Part shown: in pieces, positions 40,525 to 49,057 of the stretch
Position numbering within the stretch: the first letter of the stretch is position 1
How the letters are laid out: each line of letters begins with the position of its first letter
Source of the DNA: Chromatiales bacterium
GTDB lineage: Bacteria > Pseudomonadota > Gammaproteobacteria > JAHELT01
Reading direction: 5' to 3'
DNA length: 59,338 bases
NCBI GenBank assembly: GCA_024644045.1
Contig: JAHELT010000010.1
Span: forward strand, 1-59,338
The notes under the pieces: generated by a model
Databases searched by the model: none
The model's input: the letters and a program-made list of their open reading frames with translations, nothing else
What the model was told of the DNA's origin: nothing
Translations under genes and position numbers: made by a program

Positions 40525-41499
40525 TCAGTTGAAGGGTGTTTCGCTGCTCCATTGCGGTCCGTCAGCAAGTCCGCCCGGATTTACGTCGCCGTTGTTCTGA
40601 CCCGTGGCATCAATCAGGGTCGTGCCGCTGCCGGCATCGAGATGGTAGAGCGCCGCGGTTTGGGCATCGGGTGTAAACGGCGCACAGGGGACAGCGTAGC
40701 TGTCGCCTTCGCTGGGCGCACCGTAACGCAGCACCGTGGACAGCCGGATCTCGTCCATCCATCCCGCGAAAGAAATGTCCGAGTAACCGTGCTTCTCGGC
40801 CCCGAACACGACGTAAGGGTCACTGTACACGCAGTCGCCGCCGTTGAACGGACAGGTGCCCGTGGCCGGCACGCCGTCGTCGGGATAGGAAATGTCACCG
40901 GGCGGCCCCGCCTCGCTGACCACGGTCTGCCCATCCACGAGTATCCACAGGTGCCCGTCAGACATACGACGTTGCAATGCCACGTGCTGCCACTGGCCCG
41001 GTCGTACGTCGGGCTGTCCATCGTCGCGGCACACCGTGACGCCGGAAAACGCGTTGGAGACTGAGAACACCAGCGTGTTGTTCGCGAGACCGGCACCGTA
41101 ATGCAGATTCTGACTGTGACGGTCGCGATCCAGCAGAATGTTGGAGCGCACCCACTCGTTGTTGGCACCGCAGGCGATCGCCCCCGCCGGGTTATCGTTC
41201 AGCGAGGTAACGCGCATCCAGAACTCGATCGTCGCGTCGGTGGCGCCGATATCCGCGCTCGGACCCGGAGCGGCATTGCCGGGATCGTCGATGAGCACCT
41301 TCACACGTTCGTCCGGGGCGACACGGTTGGTGCCGGGAAAGCGCAGGCTGGTGCCGCCAGCGGCAACCGTGCAACCACCGGGGCCGGGATTGGGACCCGG
41401 CACTGCGGAACCGCCATCGCCGCCTGAGCTACACCCGCCCAGCAGCCCGGTCAGCGCCAGGACTGCGGCCGCTCTGACCTGTCGTTTGCTCAACACCAT
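40525..41499 (-). CDS. Exported lipoprotein with a LamG/concanavalin-like domain
   Basis: 324-residue lipoprotein: MVLSKRQVRAAAVLALTGLL and then GGCSSGGDGG, lipobox LLGGC with Cys near residue 23. After a Gly/Pro linker a LamG-like jelly-roll domain fills the rest (about 50-320): IEFWMRVTSLND, WQHVALQRRMSDGHLWILVD and WMDEIRLSTVLRYG, then AALYHLDAGSGT. Such domains bind carbohydrate or protein; no catalytic residues are expected. The start at ATG 41499 is chosen at the signal peptide; the open frame continues to 41838 without coding character. It lies convergent with the MesD-like gene (13 bases between stops). Confidence 0.85.
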   Translation of the reverse strand: MVLSKRQVRAAAVLALTGLLGGCSSGGDGGSAVPGPNPGPGGCTVAAGGTSLRFPGTNRVAPDERVKVLIDDPGNAAPGPSADIGATDATIEFWMRVTSLNDNPAGAIACGANNEWVRSNILLDRDRHSQNLHYGAGLANNTLVFSVSNAFSGVTVCRDDGQPDVRPGQWQHVALQRRMSDGHLWILVDGQTVVSEAGPPGDISYPDDGVPATGTCPFNGGDCVYSDPYVVFGAEKHGYSDISFAGWMDEIRLSTVLRYGAPSEGDSYAVPCAPFTPDAQTAALYHLDAGSGTTLIDATGQNNGDVNPGGLADGPQWSSETPFN

Positions 41500-41672
41500 C
41501 TGACGAAGCCCCCCCGCTTGCGCAGTCGCGTCACCTGAAAGGCTAAACCCAAGCTCGCTCACGCCGCTGCGTACGCGTTCGTGGTTTTCCCTTTGCGCCC
41601 GACCATGTCCACCGCTCTGCGCGAAGCAAGTCTGATACCATCGGCTTTTCTTACACCTGGACGCTCGACGGT

Positions 41673-42293
41673 TTGCAGCTATTTGTCGCGCACCAGCAAC
41701 GCCCGGGCGCCAGGCCGGATCGCAGCAGCGTTGATCGCTTCGTTTGCCGTGCGCATCGCTTTCGTTATGCCAGCGACTGCCGTGTGCAGCGCGACGCACA
41801 AGGCAAGCCCGCATTACTCGGCAGCGGCAGCGATCCACTCGAACGCACCTGCTCCATCAGCCACACACGCGATTGGCTGGCGTGCGCGTTCGCGGACCAG
41901 GCGCTGGTCGGCATCGATATCGAAGTTGCCACAACCCGCGATTACGTTGAAACGGGGACCTGGTTCTACGGGGCCGAGCTCGGCGAGCGGCTGGCAACCG
42001 CGACGCCGCAACAGCAACGGTTCATCTTCTACCGCGCGTGGACCGCTTACGAAGCGCTGTACAAGTGCGGCATCAACAGACGCCGCACGCTGGCACCGCT
42101 GATCGGTAATAGCGCATCGGTAGTGCGTGACAACATCGCGCTGCATTGGCTGGTGGGGCCTGATGAGCTGCATGCATGCATGGCGATTGTGAACGGAGCC
42201 CGCATCCCGCAGCAGACCGTAGAAGTGCTTTGCGAATCCGCGGACTCGTTCTCGCCCGACAGCCGCTGGCGTCCGGCGCAGCTGATTGCTTGA
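41673..42293 (+). CDS. 4'-phosphopantetheinyl transferase superfamily protein
   Basis: About 206 residues. The Sfp-type motifs are CSISHTRDWLACAFADQALV (substrate-binding SISHT), VGIDIEVAT (Mg2+-binding D and E) and FYRAWTAYEALYKCG in the place of W-x-x-K-E-A-x-x-K, with Tyr instead of the first Lys and the Glu kept. The enzyme would transfer phosphopantetheine from CoA to a carrier protein. No ATG is available in frame; TTG 41673 is the only start candidate before recognisable homology, and the frame is open to about 41580, so the true start is doubtful. No polyketide or peptide synthetase genes are near, so the carrier partner is unknown. Confidence 0.75.
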   Translation: MQLFVAHQQRPGARPDRSSVDRFVCRAHRFRYASDCRVQRDAQGKPALLGSGSDPLERTCSISHTRDWLACAFADQALVGIDIEVATTRDYVETGTWFYGAELGERLATATPQQQRFIFYRAWTAYEALYKCGINRRRTLAPLIGNSASVVRDNIALHWLVGPDELHACMAIVNGARIPQQTVEVLCESADSFSPDSRWRPAQLIA

Positions 42294-42304
42294 AGCGACC
42301 CTGA

Positions 42305-43036
42305 TCAGCGCATCGGACGCTGGTCCCGGTCCTCGGTGAAATCCGTCGGCCCGGAAGCCTCAGCAGGCGTACCAGGCAACCCGGTGACCAGTTCGGTGGC
42401 GGCGCGTTGCGCAATCATACGCAACGTGACTTCGTACTCGCTGGAGGTGTCGAGCGCCTGAATCATCTCGACCGCACCCTCCCACACGATGCTCCCATCC
42501 CCGCTGTCCCAGAGCTCCAGGAACACCCGCAGCCGGGCGCGCTTTGTCTCCATCAGACGCAGGCCCAGGAACGACCAGCGCAGCAGCGATTCCTGGCGGA
42601 AGCTGGCGAGTTTCAGCTGCGCAAAAAACCGTGCCCCCGTGGCCTCCGCCACCTCGCGCAGGCTGGCGCGCCGGAAAAGCCCGGTGTCACGGGCCTCGAC
42701 GAACATCCGCTCGTATGTCTCGTCGCGCCCGGCACGGTTGACCGCACTCAGCGTACCGGCGAGCGAGGTCACCTGCAGATCGGGGCGTCTTTCGCTGATC
42801 ACCTCAAAGAACGCCTGCGCCAGTGCCTGGCGGTCCTGCTCCCTGCCGGTCACCGTGCTGGGCGTGAGCAACGCGATGCCGCCGGCCTGCAACTCGCTCT
42901 CCGACAGCGACAACACCCTGTGCGTGGTATCCGATTGCACGGACAGCCCGCCGCAGCCGGCGATGCAGAACCACAAAGCCGCCGCCGCCGCCCATTCAAT
43001 CGATTGTCTTATCCCTGGTCGCTTGCGCATAGGCAT
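42305..43036 (-). CDS. Putative lipoprotein of unknown function
   Basis: 243-residue protein with a lipoprotein-like N-terminus: MPMRKRPGIRQSIEWAAAAA then LWFCIAGC, lipobox IAGC with Cys at residue 28. The mature part is mixed alpha/beta with ALAQAFFEVISERRPDLQVT, VAEATGARFFAQLKLASF and ARLRVFLELWDSGDGSIVWE. The last two resemble the pattern of periplasmic proteins that compute a stress or assembly state (CsgG/FlgO-like region with a WEG turn), but I do not assign a family. It converges with the phosphopantetheinyl transferase gene. Confidence 0.75.
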   Translation of the reverse strand: MPMRKRPGIRQSIEWAAAAALWFCIAGCGGLSVQSDTTHRVLSLSESELQAGGIALLTPSTVTGREQDRQALAQAFFEVISERRPDLQVTSLAGTLSAVNRAGRDETYERMFVEARDTGLFRRASLREVAEATGARFFAQLKLASFRQESLLRWSFLGLRLMETKRARLRVFLELWDSGDGSIVWEGAVEMIQALDTSSEYEVTLRMIAQRAATELVTGLPGTPAEASGPTDFTEDRDQRPMR

Positions 43037-43298
43037 CCTTCATGTCCGCATGGGTACCGCGGGCTGGATTGCCCCGGTCCGGCGCCGCGCGATTATTACG
43101 CATCCCGGCTGTCGGGGGTACATCGTCGAGGCGGCCGAGTTGCGCCACGTAGCGGCGCTGTGGTAACAAGCGCGGGCAGGAGCCAGAGGCTACCCGGGCG
43201 AAGCCACACCCGAATCAAATGAACCAACCGACGCAATGTAGAACCCGCCTCGCGACCGTGCACCGAAACGCGAACCGGCGGACAGGCGACCCTTTGCA

Positions 43299-44090
43299 GT
43301 GCTGACGATCGAACGCCTGCACAAAGCGTTCGGCGGTATTCGCGCGGTGGACGATGCGGGCTTCGAGGTTGCCGAGGGCTCGATTACCGGGCTGATCGGG
43401 CCCAACGGCGCCGGCAAGACCACGCTGTTCAACCTCGTGGCAGGGGCCCTGCCCCCGGATGCCGGCCGGGTCGTGTTCCACGGCGAGGACATCACCGGCA
43501 TGCCCTCGCACCGCCTTTTCCACAAGCGGCTGCTGCGTACCTTCCAGATCCCGCACGAGTTCGACACCATGAGCGCGCTGGACAATCTGATGATGGTACC
43601 CGGCGACCAGACCGGCGAGCACCTGTTCAACGCCTGGTTCCGCTGGCGGCGCGTCAGGAAGCAGGAAGTGCGGATACGCGAGCGCGCCGAGCAGGTGCTC
43701 GAGTTTCTCGGCATGAGCCAGGTCGCCGAAACCCGCGCCGGCAATCTGTCCGGCGGTCAGAAGAAACTGCTGGAGCTCGGCCGCACCATGATGGTCGATC
43801 CCAAGCTGGTGCTGCTCGACGAGATCGGCGCGGGCGTGAACCGCACGCTGCTCGCCGAGATCACCGAAAAGCTCGCTAAGCTCAATCGAGAGCACGGCTA
43901 CACATTCTGTCTGATCGAGCACGATATGGAGGTAATCAGCCGCCTTTGCGACCGCGTGGTGGTCATGGCCGAAGGCCGCGTTCTGACCATCGGCACGGCC
44001 GCCGAAGTCCAGGCGGACGAGCGCGTGATCGAGGCCTACCTCGGGAACTCGGACAACGCCAGCACCCGGCGGCGCGCGCGCGCTCCATGA
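43299..44090 (+). CDS. livG: LivG-type ATPase of a branched-chain amino acid/amide ABC importer
   Basis: 263-residue ATPase. Walker A is GPNGAGKTT, the signature NLSGGQKKLLELGRTM, the H-loop LIEHDMEVI. Walker B reads LVLLDEIGAGVN, with Ile in place of the usual Pro after DE and Val in the D-loop region (family normally DEPxAGLN). The start is GTG 43299. It overlaps livF by four bases (ATGA). The operon order is G-F-H-M-K, with the binding-protein gene last. The transported compound could be a branched-chain amino acid, urea or a short amide; nothing here decides. Confidence 0.9.
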   Translation: MLTIERLHKAFGGIRAVDDAGFEVAEGSITGLIGPNGAGKTTLFNLVAGALPPDAGRVVFHGEDITGMPSHRLFHKRLLRTFQIPHEFDTMSALDNLMMVPGDQTGEHLFNAWFRWRRVRKQEVRIRERAEQVLEFLGMSQVAETRAGNLSGGQKKLLELGRTMMVDPKLVLLDEIGAGVNRTLLAEITEKLAKLNREHGYTFCLIEHDMEVISRLCDRVVVMAEGRVLTIGTAAEVQADERVIEAYLGNSDNASTRRRARAP

Positions 44091-44800
44091 GCCTGCTCCT
44101 CGAAGCGCGCGGCCTGGTCGGGGGTTACGGCGAGCTGACGATCCTGCACGGTTGCGACCTGACGGTCGAAGCGGGTCGCATCTCGGTCATCGTCGGTGCC
44201 AACGGGGCGGGCAAGTCCACGGCCATGAAGGCGATCTTCGGGCTGCTGCCGCTGCGCGAGGGCAGCATCACGTTCGCCGGCGAGGACATCGTGGGCCGAA
44301 CGCCGCAGGAGCTTGTGGCGCTGGGCATGGGCTACGTGCCGCAGATGGCCAACGTGTTTCCCACGCTGCAGGTCGAAGAGAACCTCGAGATGGGCGCATT
44401 CATTGCACCTGACCGCGTGGCCCGGGGGCTGGAACGCGTGTATTCGATCTTCCCCGCGCTGCAGGAAAAGCGTCGCCAGCCGGCCGGAGAGCTGTCGGGG
44501 GGCCAGCGGCAGATGGTCGCTGTGGGCCGCGCACTGATGATGGAACCGCAGCTGCTGATGCTGGACGAACCGACCGCCGGCCTGTCCCCGAAAGTCATGC
44601 GCGATATCTTCGACATCATTCTCAAAGTCAACGAAGCGGATGTCGGCGTGCTGATGGTCGAACAGAATGCGCGCCAGGCGCTGGAAATCGCCGATACCGG
44701 CTTCGTGCTCGGCACCGGGCGCAACCTCTACGTCGACACCGGCGAGGCACTGCTCGCCGACCCCGAGGTCGCGCGATCATTCCTGGGCAAGCGGGATTAG
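44087..44800 (+). CDS. livF: LivF-type ATPase of the same importer
   Basis: 237-residue ATPase, normal LivF length. It has Walker A GANGAGKST, signature LSGGQRQMVAVGRALM, Walker B LLMLDEPTAGLSP and H-loop MVEQNARQAL (Gln-Asn variant typical of LivF). All motifs are standard, in contrast to the altered LivG partner. ATG 44087 overlaps the livG stop, and livH starts five bases after its stop, so translation is linked on both sides. Confidence 0.93.
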   Translation: MSLLLEARGLVGGYGELTILHGCDLTVEAGRISVIVGANGAGKSTAMKAIFGLLPLREGSITFAGEDIVGRTPQELVALGMGYVPQMANVFPTLQVEENLEMGAFIAPDRVARGLERVYSIFPALQEKRRQPAGELSGGQRQMVAVGRALMMEPQLLMLDEPTAGLSPKVMRDIFDIILKVNEADVGVLMVEQNARQALEIADTGFVLGTGRNLYVDTGEALLADPEVARSFLGKRD

Positions 44801-44805
44801 CGGGC

Positions 44806-45864
44806 GTGGAGTTCGCCGATACCCTCAACGCGCTGGTGTACCTGCTCAACAAGGGCGTGCTCAACGCGGCCAAGATCGGCAGCATCTACGCGCTCGGCGC
44901 CGTCGGCATCACACTGATCTTCGGCATCCTGCGGTTCGCGCATTTCGCACACGGCGACATGATGACGTTCGGCGCCCTGAGCGCGTTCTTCGGCACCCTC
45001 TGGCTGCGTCAGCAGGGCATCAACATCGAGCCGATACCCACCGGGCTGCTGGCCCTGCCCGTCGCCGCGCTGGTGACGGTTGGGCTCGCGCTGCTCATCG
45101 ATCGCAGCGTGTACGCGCACTTTCGTGCACAGAAAAGCCCGCCGGTAGTGTTCGTCATGACCTCGATCGGCGTCACGTTCATCCTGCAGGGCGTAATCCG
45201 CCTGATCGGCGGCACCGGCGACCGGCAGTTCTTCTTCACGCTGGTCGAAAACGGCGAACGGCTGCGCGAGGACAAGGCACGGCTGCTGTTCGATTTCGAG
45301 TGGCTGAGCGAGCACTTCGACGGGTTCGCCCAGAAAATCGTCATCACGGCACCGCAACTGGCATTGTTCGTGTTCACGGCGGTCGCGCTGTTCGGCCTGC
45401 ACCGCTTCCTGACCCGCACCCGGCTCGGCAAGGGGATGCGCGCCGTCTCCGACAACGAGGATCTGGCGCGCATCAGCGGCATCGACGTCGGCAAGGTAGT
45501 GCTGTTCACCTGGATCATCGGCGGGACCCTGGCCGCAATCGCGGGCACACTGCTGGCGATGGACACGCAGTACAAACCCATACTCGCCTTCAATCTGCTC
45601 TTGCCGATGTTCGCGGCGGCCATCATGGGCGGCGTGGGCAAGCCGTTCGGCGCGGTCGCCGGCGCGTTCATCGTGGGGCTCGCGGAGACTTTCGCGGTGT
45701 TCGACTGGCGGGTTGTGTACAACTTCCTGGTGCCCGATGAGATGCACGCCGCCACGGCGCTGGCCCTGGTGCCCGCGGAGTACAAGCTCGCCGTGCCGTT
45801 CGTTATCCTCGTGCTGGTGCTGATCTGGCGGCCGACCGGTATCTTCCGGGGGCAGGTGCTGTGA
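44806..45864 (+). CDS. livH: LivH-type permease of the same importer
   Basis: 352-residue inner-membrane permease with eight or nine hydrophobic segments. Typical LivH motifs are seen: KIGSIYALGAVGITLIFGIL near the N-terminus and, later, GKGMRAVSDNEDLARISGID (ATPase contact) and FAAAIMGGVGKPFGAVAGAF. A loop of about 45 residues (VENGERLREDKARLLFDFEW) between the middle helices makes it longer than common LivH (about 300). GTG 44806 follows the livF stop by five bases. Its stop overlaps the livM start. Confidence 0.92.
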   Translation: MEFADTLNALVYLLNKGVLNAAKIGSIYALGAVGITLIFGILRFAHFAHGDMMTFGALSAFFGTLWLRQQGINIEPIPTGLLALPVAALVTVGLALLIDRSVYAHFRAQKSPPVVFVMTSIGVTFILQGVIRLIGGTGDRQFFFTLVENGERLREDKARLLFDFEWLSEHFDGFAQKIVITAPQLALFVFTAVALFGLHRFLTRTRLGKGMRAVSDNEDLARISGIDVGKVVLFTWIIGGTLAAIAGTLLAMDTQYKPILAFNLLLPMFAAAIMGGVGKPFGAVAGAFIVGLAETFAVFDWRVVYNFLVPDEMHAATALALVPAEYKLAVPFVILVLVLIWRPTGIFRGQVL

Positions 45865-47210
45865 TGTCGCGCAACGCGGTCGCGGCGCTGCTGCTGCTCG
45901 CTCTGTTCCTTACGGCGTGGTTCGCGCTCAGCCCGGTAACGGCGCTGCTGTACCTGGCGACCGCGCTGGCGACGGCTGTGATCGTGCTGGGTCTGAACAT
46001 ACAATGGGGCTACGGCGGCCTGTTCAACGCCGGCGTTCTGGGCTTCGTCGCGCTCGGCGGCTACGCCGTAGTGCTGGTCTCGATCCCACCGGTGCCCGAG
46101 GCGCTGGATGCCGGCGGCAGCGGCCTGCTCAGCGCCGCAATCAAGCTCGGTGTGACCATGGTCGCGATCTACGCACTTGCCCGACTGCACGCCTTTCTGC
46201 CGAACTCGCTGCTGCGCGGCGCACAGATACTGGTGGGCATCGCCGGCTACATCTGGCTCAAGGGTGAGCTCGACCTCACGATCCGGGCTATCGAAACCGC
46301 CGCAACCGCGGATCCGTCGATGCGCGGTTTCGTGGGCGGGCTCGGCCTGCCGGTGCTGCTCGGCTGGGCCGTCGGCGGCGTCCTCGCCGGCGTGATCGCC
46401 TGGTTCATCGGTAAGATCACCCTGGGGCTGCGTTCCGACTATCTCGCGATCGCGACGCTCGGCATCGCGGAAATCATTCGCACGTTCCTGAAAAACGCCG
46501 ACTGGCTGACGCGCGGCACGCTGACCGTGTCGCCGATCGACTGGCCGGTGCCCACGCCCCGCGACGTCAACGCACTGCTGGACCGGGGCGGGGGTGACTA
46601 CTCGGTCGCCTGGCTGGACATCGCCTCGGAGCAGGCCGGAACTGCGCTGAGCCGCATCATGTTCATCGCGGTCTCCGCGGCTATTCTGATTGCACTGGTG
46701 CTGCTGCTGGAGAGAGCGCTGGCCTCACCGTGGGGACGCATGATGCATTCCATCCGTGACAACGACACGGCGGCCGCGGCGATGGGTAAAGACGTCGTCA
46801 AGCGACAGCTCGAGGTGTTCGTGCTGGGCGCCGTCCTGATGGGCCTGGGCGGCGCCATGCTGACTTCGCTCAATACGCTGTTCGACCCCTCGGCCTACCT
46901 GCCGCCGCGTTACACGTTCCTGATCTGGGCCATGTTGATCGTCGGCGGCAGCGGCAACAACCTCGGCGCGGTGTTCGGCGCGATTTTCATCTACCTGCTG
47001 TGGGAAATGTCCGAGCCGATTTCGCAGTTCCTGTTTCTGAACGGGGCCGCCGTGCTGCAAGCCATGTTCGAGGGCTGGGAGCCGCCCTCCGACCTGGAGG
47101 GGCGCGCCTCGCAGATGCGCGTAATCGTGATCGGCCTGGCGCTTCTTGTTACCATGCGCTTTGCGCCACGCGGTGTATTACCTGAACGGCAGGGTCTGCG
47201 TAAACGCTGA
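45864..47210 (+). CDS. livM: LivM-type permease of the same importer, enlarged
   Basis: 448-residue inner-membrane permease. Family features are LGLNIQWGYGGLFNAGVLGF, LRSDYLAIATLGIAEIIRTF and SIRDNDTAAAAMGKDVVKRQ, then AMLIVGGSGNNLGAVFGAIF. Around residues 75-160 there are extra hydrophobic segments (AAIKLGVTMVAIYALARLHA, AQILVGIAGYIWLKGELDL) not found in ordinary LivM proteins, making it longer than the common type. ATG 45864 is chosen, giving a TGATG overlap with livH; GTG 45861 is equally possible. It is followed by the binding-protein gene after 108 bases containing a hairpin. Confidence 0.9.
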   Translation: MSRNAVAALLLLALFLTAWFALSPVTALLYLATALATAVIVLGLNIQWGYGGLFNAGVLGFVALGGYAVVLVSIPPVPEALDAGGSGLLSAAIKLGVTMVAIYALARLHAFLPNSLLRGAQILVGIAGYIWLKGELDLTIRAIETAATADPSMRGFVGGLGLPVLLGWAVGGVLAGVIAWFIGKITLGLRSDYLAIATLGIAEIIRTFLKNADWLTRGTLTVSPIDWPVPTPRDVNALLDRGGGDYSVAWLDIASEQAGTALSRIMFIAVSAAILIALVLLLERALASPWGRMMHSIRDNDTAAAAMGKDVVKRQLEVFVLGAVLMGLGGAMLTSLNTLFDPSAYLPPRYTFLIWAMLIVGGSGNNLGAVFGAIFIYLLWEMSEPISQFLFLNGAAVLQAMFEGWEPPSDLEGRASQMRVIVIGLALLVTMRFAPRGVLPERQGLRKR

Positions 47211-47255
47211 GCCACAACCGATCAGAACACGACAACGGCAGTTTCAGAATCAGCC

Positions 47256-47284
47256 GCGGGCCTGACGGCGCTTGAACGGCCCGC
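47256..47284 (+). promoter_or_regulatory. Hairpin between livM and the binding-protein gene
   Basis: GCGGGCC at 47256-47262 and GGCCCGC at 47278-47284 form a perfect 7-bp stem with a 15-base loop. It lies 34 bases before the ATG of the binding-protein gene. It may be a processing or stability element separating the membrane-component message from the highly expressed binding-protein message. Confidence 0.45.
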
Positions 47285-47318
47285 AGCAGCGCGCTCAAAC
47301 CCCAACGGAGTAGACACT

Positions 47319-48509
47319 ATGAAAATGCACAAGATCGCAATGGCGGCGGCGTGTTCAGCGCTGCTGGCCGGAACCGCCTCGGCGGACGTCTCAGTCGGCA
47401 GTCTGATGGGCTTCACCGGGCCGATCGAGTCGCTGACTGTCGGTATCAACGCCAGCGCTGAAATGGCATTCAAGGAAGTCAACGCTGCGGGCGGCGTGGT
47501 CGGCGGAAACATGATCAACCTGGTCACGGCCGACACCACCTGCGTGGATGCGAGCGCCGCGGCGGCTGCCGCCGATCGCCTGGTGAACTCGGATAAGGTG
47601 GCCGCTATCGTCGGCGCACTGTGCTCGGGTGCGACGATCGCCGCCGCCAACAGCGCCGCGATACCGAACCAGGTAGTAATGATTTCGCCGGCGTCGACCT
47701 CGCCGGCGATCACCGGGCTCGACGACAACGACCTGGTGTTCCGTACCGCGCCCTCCGACGCCCGCCAGGGCAGTGTGCTCGCCAGCGTGCTGAAAAAGCG
47801 CGGCGTCTCGAAAGTCGCCGTCACCTATATCAACAACGACTATGGTAAAGGGTTCAACGATGCCTTCGTGTCTGCGTTCAAGTCCATGGGCGGTAAAGTA
47901 ACCGGGAGCCAGGCGCACGAAGACGGCAAGGCCGACTACCGTGCCGAAATCGCCAATCTGGCCGCCGGCGGCGGCGAGCTGCTGGTCGTTCTCGCCTACC
48001 TGGACGGCTCCGGCCAGACCATCATCCGACAGGCCATCGAGGAAGGCGATTTCTCGCGCTTCGTCGGCGGCGACGGCATGGTCGGCCAGTCGATCGTCGA
48101 TGCGATCGGGGGCGGTCTGGAAGGCATGGTCGCCACGCGACCGGGCGGCAGCAGCGATGGCGCCAGCCGCTTCACGAAAATGGCCGGCGAAGCGGGCCTG
48201 AAGATCGACGGTGCATTTCAGGCCGAAGCGTACGACGCGGCCGCGCTGATCGCGCTCGCCATGCAGTTCAAGGGCAACGTCAGCCGCAACGGCATGGCCC
48301 GCGCCGTTCGCGAAGTGGCCAACGCGCCGGGCGAAGTGATCCTGCCGGGCGAACTCGGTAAAGCGCTGAAGATCATCGCCAACGGCGGGCAGGTCAACTA
48401 CGAGGGTGCCACGGGCGTCGAGTTCAACGAGGCCGGCGACCCGCCCGGCTCCTACCTGGTGATGGAGGTCGCGGGTGGCAAGTTCGTGGAGCGGCAGGTG
48501 GTTCGCTGA
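47319..48509 (+). CDS. livK: LivK-type periplasmic binding protein of the same importer
   Basis: 396-residue periplasmic binding protein. The signal peptide is MKMHKIAMAAACSALLAGTA with cleavage after SA near residue 22. The mature domain starts DVSVGSLMGFTGPIESLTVG and has VVGGNMINLVTADTTC, AIVGALCSGATIAAAN and MISPASTSPAITGLDDNDLV. The cleft residues are those of the type I (Leu/Ile/Val, amide) fold. A disulfide between the Cys of DTTC and ALCS is likely. GGAG lies before the ATG. It is followed by an intrinsic terminator, so it closes the operon. Confidence 0.93.
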   Translation: MKMHKIAMAAACSALLAGTASADVSVGSLMGFTGPIESLTVGINASAEMAFKEVNAAGGVVGGNMINLVTADTTCVDASAAAAAADRLVNSDKVAAIVGALCSGATIAAANSAAIPNQVVMISPASTSPAITGLDDNDLVFRTAPSDARQGSVLASVLKKRGVSKVAVTYINNDYGKGFNDAFVSAFKSMGGKVTGSQAHEDGKADYRAEIANLAAGGGELLVVLAYLDGSGQTIIRQAIEEGDFSRFVGGDGMVGQSIVDAIGGGLEGMVATRPGGSSDGASRFTKMAGEAGLKIDGAFQAEAYDAAALIALAMQFKGNVSRNGMARAVREVANAPGEVILPGELGKALKIIANGGQVNYEGATGVEFNEAGDPPGSYLVMEVAGGKFVERQVVR

Positions 48510-48532
48510 ATCCACGCAACCCGTGCAACAGG

Positions 48533-48563
48533 CCGGCGGTGGACGATCCATCGCCGGACTTTT
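48533..48563 (+). terminator. Rho-independent terminator after the liv operon
   Basis: CCGGCGGTGGA at 48533-48543 pairs with TCCATCGCCGG at 48547-48557 (11 bp with one G-U pair, loop CGA), followed by ACTTTTAT. The G+C stem plus T-run, 24 bases after the stop of the binding-protein gene, is a typical intrinsic terminator. Confidence 0.8.
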
Positions 48564-48639
48564 ATGAAAAATGATGGAGAATGGGGAACCGTGGTCGAAC
48601 CAACAAAGCGGAATGTCCCCGTTTCCGCGGGAGGCGAGC

Positions 48640-49044
48640 ATGGGCGCGACGATCATCCCGACCCTCCGCTACGACGATCCAGCGGCCGCGGTCGACTGGC
48701 TGTGCGACGCGTTCGGTTTCGCCCGGCACCTGGTCGTACCGGGCGAGGACGGCGGCATAGCGCATGCTCAGCTGACTCTGGGCGACGGCATGATAATGCT
48801 CGGTTCGAGCGGTGACAGCGCCTTTGACCGTCTGCAGAAAACGCCGCAACAGGTGGGCGGTGTCGGCACACAGAGTCCCTACATCATCGTCGACGACGTC
48901 GACGCACATTGCCGGCGCGCCAGGGAAGCGGGCGCCCGGATCGCCATGCTGCCCGAGGATCAGGATTACGGCGGTCGTCTGTATTCGTGCCTCGATCCCG
49001 AAGGCCACCTGTGGAACTTCGGCAGCTACAACCCGTGGACGTAA
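48640..49044 (+). CDS. VOC-family (glyoxalase/bleomycin-resistance fold) protein
   Basis: 134-residue protein of the vicinal oxygen chelate fold. It has two beta-alpha-beta-beta-beta units: IIPTLRYDDPAAAVDWLCDA then FGFARHLVV, and YIIVDDVDAHCRRAREAGAR then YSCLDPEGHLWNFGSY (typical C-terminal metal Glu/His region). ATG 48640 has GGGAGGCG upstream and is chosen over 48571, which would overlap the terminator region. Members include glyoxalases, dioxygenases and antibiotic-binding proteins; this PhnB-like subgroup is not well defined. Confidence 0.87.
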   Translation: MGATIIPTLRYDDPAAAVDWLCDAFGFARHLVVPGEDGGIAHAQLTLGDGMIMLGSSGDSAFDRLQKTPQQVGGVGTQSPYIIVDDVDAHCRRAREAGARIAMLPEDQDYGGRLYSCLDPEGHLWNFGSYNPWT

Positions 49045-49057
49045 CCCGAGACGTCCC

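Noticed and set aside
43050-43166. A 38-codon plus-strand frame (MGTAGWIAPV...) before livG.
   Set aside because: No ribosome site or recognisable family, and it lies in a region between divergent genes with high GC; too weak to list.
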